From an uncultured Pseudomonadota bacterium (GTDB lineage: Bacteria > Pseudomonadota > Alphaproteobacteria > Rs-D84), in the NCBI GenBank assembly GCA_947303165.1, contig CAMYXE010000039.1, positions 1 to 6,798 on the forward strand: a DNA stretch of 6,798 nt, given 5' to 3'. Under the pieces are notes generated by a model that was given only the letters and a program-made list of their open reading frames with translations, did no database searches and was not told where the DNA came from. The first letter of the stretch is position 1, and every line of letters starts with the position of its first letter. Of this stretch, positions 5,756 through 6,798 are shown in pieces. The position numbers and the translations under genes are program-made.

Positions 5756-5793
5756 GTTAGAATATTATGCTGAAAAGTCAATAATAATCTAAC
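5756..5793 (-). promoter_or_regulatory. long RNA hairpin in the rpsJ-rplC gap
   Basis: On the minus strand GTTAGATTATTAT (5793-5781) pairs with ATAATATTCTAAC (5768-5756) over 13 positions with one U-U mismatch. The stem continues after a 2-nt GC bulge as TGA/TCA, capped by a CTTT loop. It begins 13 nt after the rpsJ stop and ends 11 nt before the AAGG Shine-Dalgarno of rplC. No U-run follows, so it does not look like a terminator. Such a stem could be an RNase III or RNase E related processing or stability element, or a translational control site for the following genes; function is inference. Confidence 0.6.
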
Positions 5794-5806
5794 GCTAACA
5801 AACCTT

Positions 5807-6118
5807 TTACAATTTTATTTTTACATCAACACCCGATGCCAAATCCAACTTCATCAATGCATCAACTGTCTGAGGGGTTGGATTAACAATATCTACGACC
5901 GCCTTGTGATTGCGGATTTCGAACTGTTCACGTGACTTTTTATCAACGTGTGGTGAACGGTTGACCGTAAATTTCTGAATCAATGTCGGCAAGCGAACAG
6001 GCCCAACGACATCTGCGCCGGTGCGCTTTGCAGTTTTGACAATTTCCTCCACTGATTCAACCAAAATTCTGTGGTCAAAAGCCGTCAATTTGATGCGAAT
6101 TTTTGATGCTGGTACCAT
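5807..6118 (-). CDS. rpsJ: 30S ribosomal protein S10
   Basis: S10 is a 30S head protein; its free form is the transcription factor NusE, which pairs with NusB in rRNA antitermination and with NusG to couple transcription to translation. The product is 103 aa, typical. Key blocks are [20 protein letters not shown] (6-25), the signature [16 protein letters not shown] (30-45), the loop [18 protein letters not shown] (55-72) and [17 protein letters not shown] at the end. The start MVPASK is slightly different from the common MxxQNIRIRL form. The Shine-Dalgarno, AAGG at 6134-6131, is about 12 nt from the ATG, longer than for the other genes; no closer start exists. A long hairpin separates it from tuf. 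Stop is TAA. Confidence 0.97.
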   Translation of the reverse strand: MVPASKIRIKLTAFDHRILVESVEEIVKTAKRTGADVVGPVRLPTLIQKFTVNRSPHVDKKSREQFEIRNHKAVVDIVNPTPQTVDALMKLDLASGVDVKIKL

Positions 6119-6128
6119 TTTGCTTGTT

Positions 6129-6134
6129 TCCCTT
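6129..6134 (-). promoter_or_regulatory. Shine-Dalgarno of rpsJ with long spacing
   Basis: AAGGGA is the only Shine-Dalgarno-like sequence before the rpsJ ATG. Its AAGG core is about 12 nt from the start codon, against 6-9 nt for the other genes in the window, which may lower initiation at the head of the ribosomal-protein run. Confidence 0.5.
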
Positions 6135-6152
6135 ATTTATTGTCATATTCAC

Positions 6153-6195
6153 ACTTATTGGCCGCCCAACAGTTTCCTGCGGGCGACCAATAAAC
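6153..6195 (-). promoter_or_regulatory. long GAAA-capped hairpin between tuf and rpsJ
   Basis: On the minus strand, TTATTGG-T-CGCCC (6193-6181) pairs with GGGCG-G-CCAATAA (6167-6155) as 13 continuous pairs, including one U-G. The stem extends outward by two G-U pairs (6195-6153 and 6194-6154). Inside, a G/UU internal loop is followed by CAG/CTG (6179-6177 with 6172-6170), capped by the GNRA tetraloop GAAA. It begins 7 nt after the tuf stop. Downstream sequence is GTGTGAATATGAC with no U-run, so a classic intrinsic terminator is not supported. It may stabilise the 3' end of a processed tuf mRNA, act as a partial attenuator, or serve as the S10 leader; the sequence alone cannot decide. Confidence 0.65.
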
Positions 6196-6202
6196 GTTGT
6201 TG

Positions 6203-6798
6203 TTATTTGATAATCTTTGACACAACACCTGCGCCGACTGTGCGTCCGCCTTCGCGGATAGCAAAACGACGACCTTCGTCCATAGCAATAGGTGCAATCA
6301 ATGCAACTGTGATACGAACGTTATCGCCCGGCAAGACCATTTCTTTGTCAGCTGGCAAAGTAATAGTACCTGTCACGTCGGTTGTGCTAAAGAAGAACTG
6401 AGGACGATAGTTGCTAAAGAACGCTGTGTGACGTCCGCCTTCTTCTTTGGTCAAGATATAAACTTCGGCTTCGAAATCTGTGTGTGGGGTAATTGAACCC
6501 GGTTTGCAGATAATCTGGCCACGTTCCACATCTTCTTTCTTGGTTCCGCGCAACAACAAACCAATGTTATCACCCGCTTCACCTTGATCCAACAATTTAC
6601 GGAACATTTCGACACCCGTAACTGTTGTTTTCTGTGTTGGACGCAAACCAACGATTTCGCATTCGTCACCAACTTTGATAACACCAGCTTCGACACGACC
6701 TGTCACAACGGTTCCACGACCTGTGATAGAGAACACGTCTTCAATTGGCATCAAGAATGGTTTATCAACTGGACGTTCTGGCATTGGGATGTATTCAT
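6203..6798 (-). CDS. tuf: elongation factor Tu, C-terminal half (cut by window edge)
   Basis: EF-Tu is the GTPase that delivers aminoacyl-tRNA to the ribosomal A site. About 197 residues plus stop are visible of a roughly 395-residue protein, so the G domain lies off the right edge. The visible part opens [17 protein letters not shown], the linker into domain II, with [13 protein letters not shown] and [20 protein letters not shown] following, then domain III with [17 protein letters not shown] and [20 protein letters not shown]. The kirromycin-related sites aligned with E. coli Gly316 and Ala375 are unchanged. Two normally conserved arginines differ: VERG is VEAG (E. coli Arg233) and FRTTDVTG is FSTTDVTG (Arg333). 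The internal Met at 6784 is not the start, since frame and homology continue upstream to the edge. Position directly before rpsJ fits the end of the str operon. Confidence 0.97.
   Translation of the reverse strand, partial: EYIPMPERPVDKPFLMPIEDVFSITGRGTVVTGRVEAGVIKVGDECEIVGLRPTQKTTVTGVEMFRKLLDQGEAGDNIGLLLRGTKKEDVERGQIICKPGSITPHTDFEAEVYILTKEEGGRHTAFFSNYRPQFFFSTTDVTGTITLPADKEMVLPGDNVRITVALIAPIAMDEGRRFAIREGGRTVGAGVVSKIIK

Noticed and set aside
6153..6195. Rho-independent terminator after tuf.
   Set aside because: The stem is strong, but the bases after it on the transcribed strand are GTGTGAATATGAC with no U-run. A partial or factor-dependent effect is still possible.
6203..6784. A short independent protein starting at Met 6784.
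   Set aside because: The frame continues upstream to the window edge with EF-Tu sequence (EYIP), so this is an internal methionine of tuf.

Overview
The window is a dense block of translation genes, all read from the minus strand (right to left): the 3' half of tuf, then rpsJ, rplC, rplD, rplW, rplB, rpsS, rplV, rpsC, rplP, rpmC, rpsQ, rplN and the first 17 codons of rplX. This is the classic bacterial str-end / S10 / start-of-spc order with nothing inserted, deleted or rearranged. No plus-strand gene is supported, there are no tRNAs, mobile elements or CRISPR arrays, and no gene-free stretch exceeds 300 bases (the longest is 110).

The host is most likely a moderately AT-rich alphaproteobacterium. 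Reasons: tuf lies directly before rpsJ; L2 has alphaproteobacterial features ([10 protein letters not shown] and a C-terminus with RSRHLAKKK); S17 starts MPRRILQG and L16 starts [11 protein letters not shown]. Several proteins carry unusual substitutions, pointing to a divergent, possibly uncultured or host-associated lineage; that placement is inference. All complete genes use ATG, nearly all end in TAA (rplC ends in TAG), and nearly all have an AAGG or GAGG type Shine-Dalgarno 6-9 nt upstream; rpsJ is the exception with about 12 nt.

Region by region (in transcription order): 6203-6798 tuf C-terminal half; 6119-6202 gap with a long GAAA-capped hairpin; 5807-6118 S10; 5730-5806 gap with a second long hairpin; 5001-5729 L3; 4352-4975 L4; 3982-4314 L23; 3924-3981 gap with a perfect 16-bp palindrome; 3090-3923 L2; 2789-3070 S19; 2348-2764 L22; 2262-2347 gap with a small hairpin; 1563-2261 S3; 1134-1547 L16; 917-1102 L29; 828-916 gap with a promoter-like sequence; 558-827 S17; 448-557 gap with a strong 12-bp hairpin and a second stem; 73-447 L14; 1-53 L24 start.

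The products act together: EF-Tu delivers aminoacyl-tRNA, the L proteins build the 50S peptidyl-transferase centre and exit tunnel (L2, L3, L4, L22, L16, L23, L29, L14, L24), and the S proteins build the 30S head and body (S10, S19, S3, S17). I do not see a new multi-gene system. The parts worth a second look are the structured intergenic RNAs (above all 448-557, 5756-5793 and 6153-6195) and natural substitutions at normally invariant functional sites in EF-Tu, L2 and L4.
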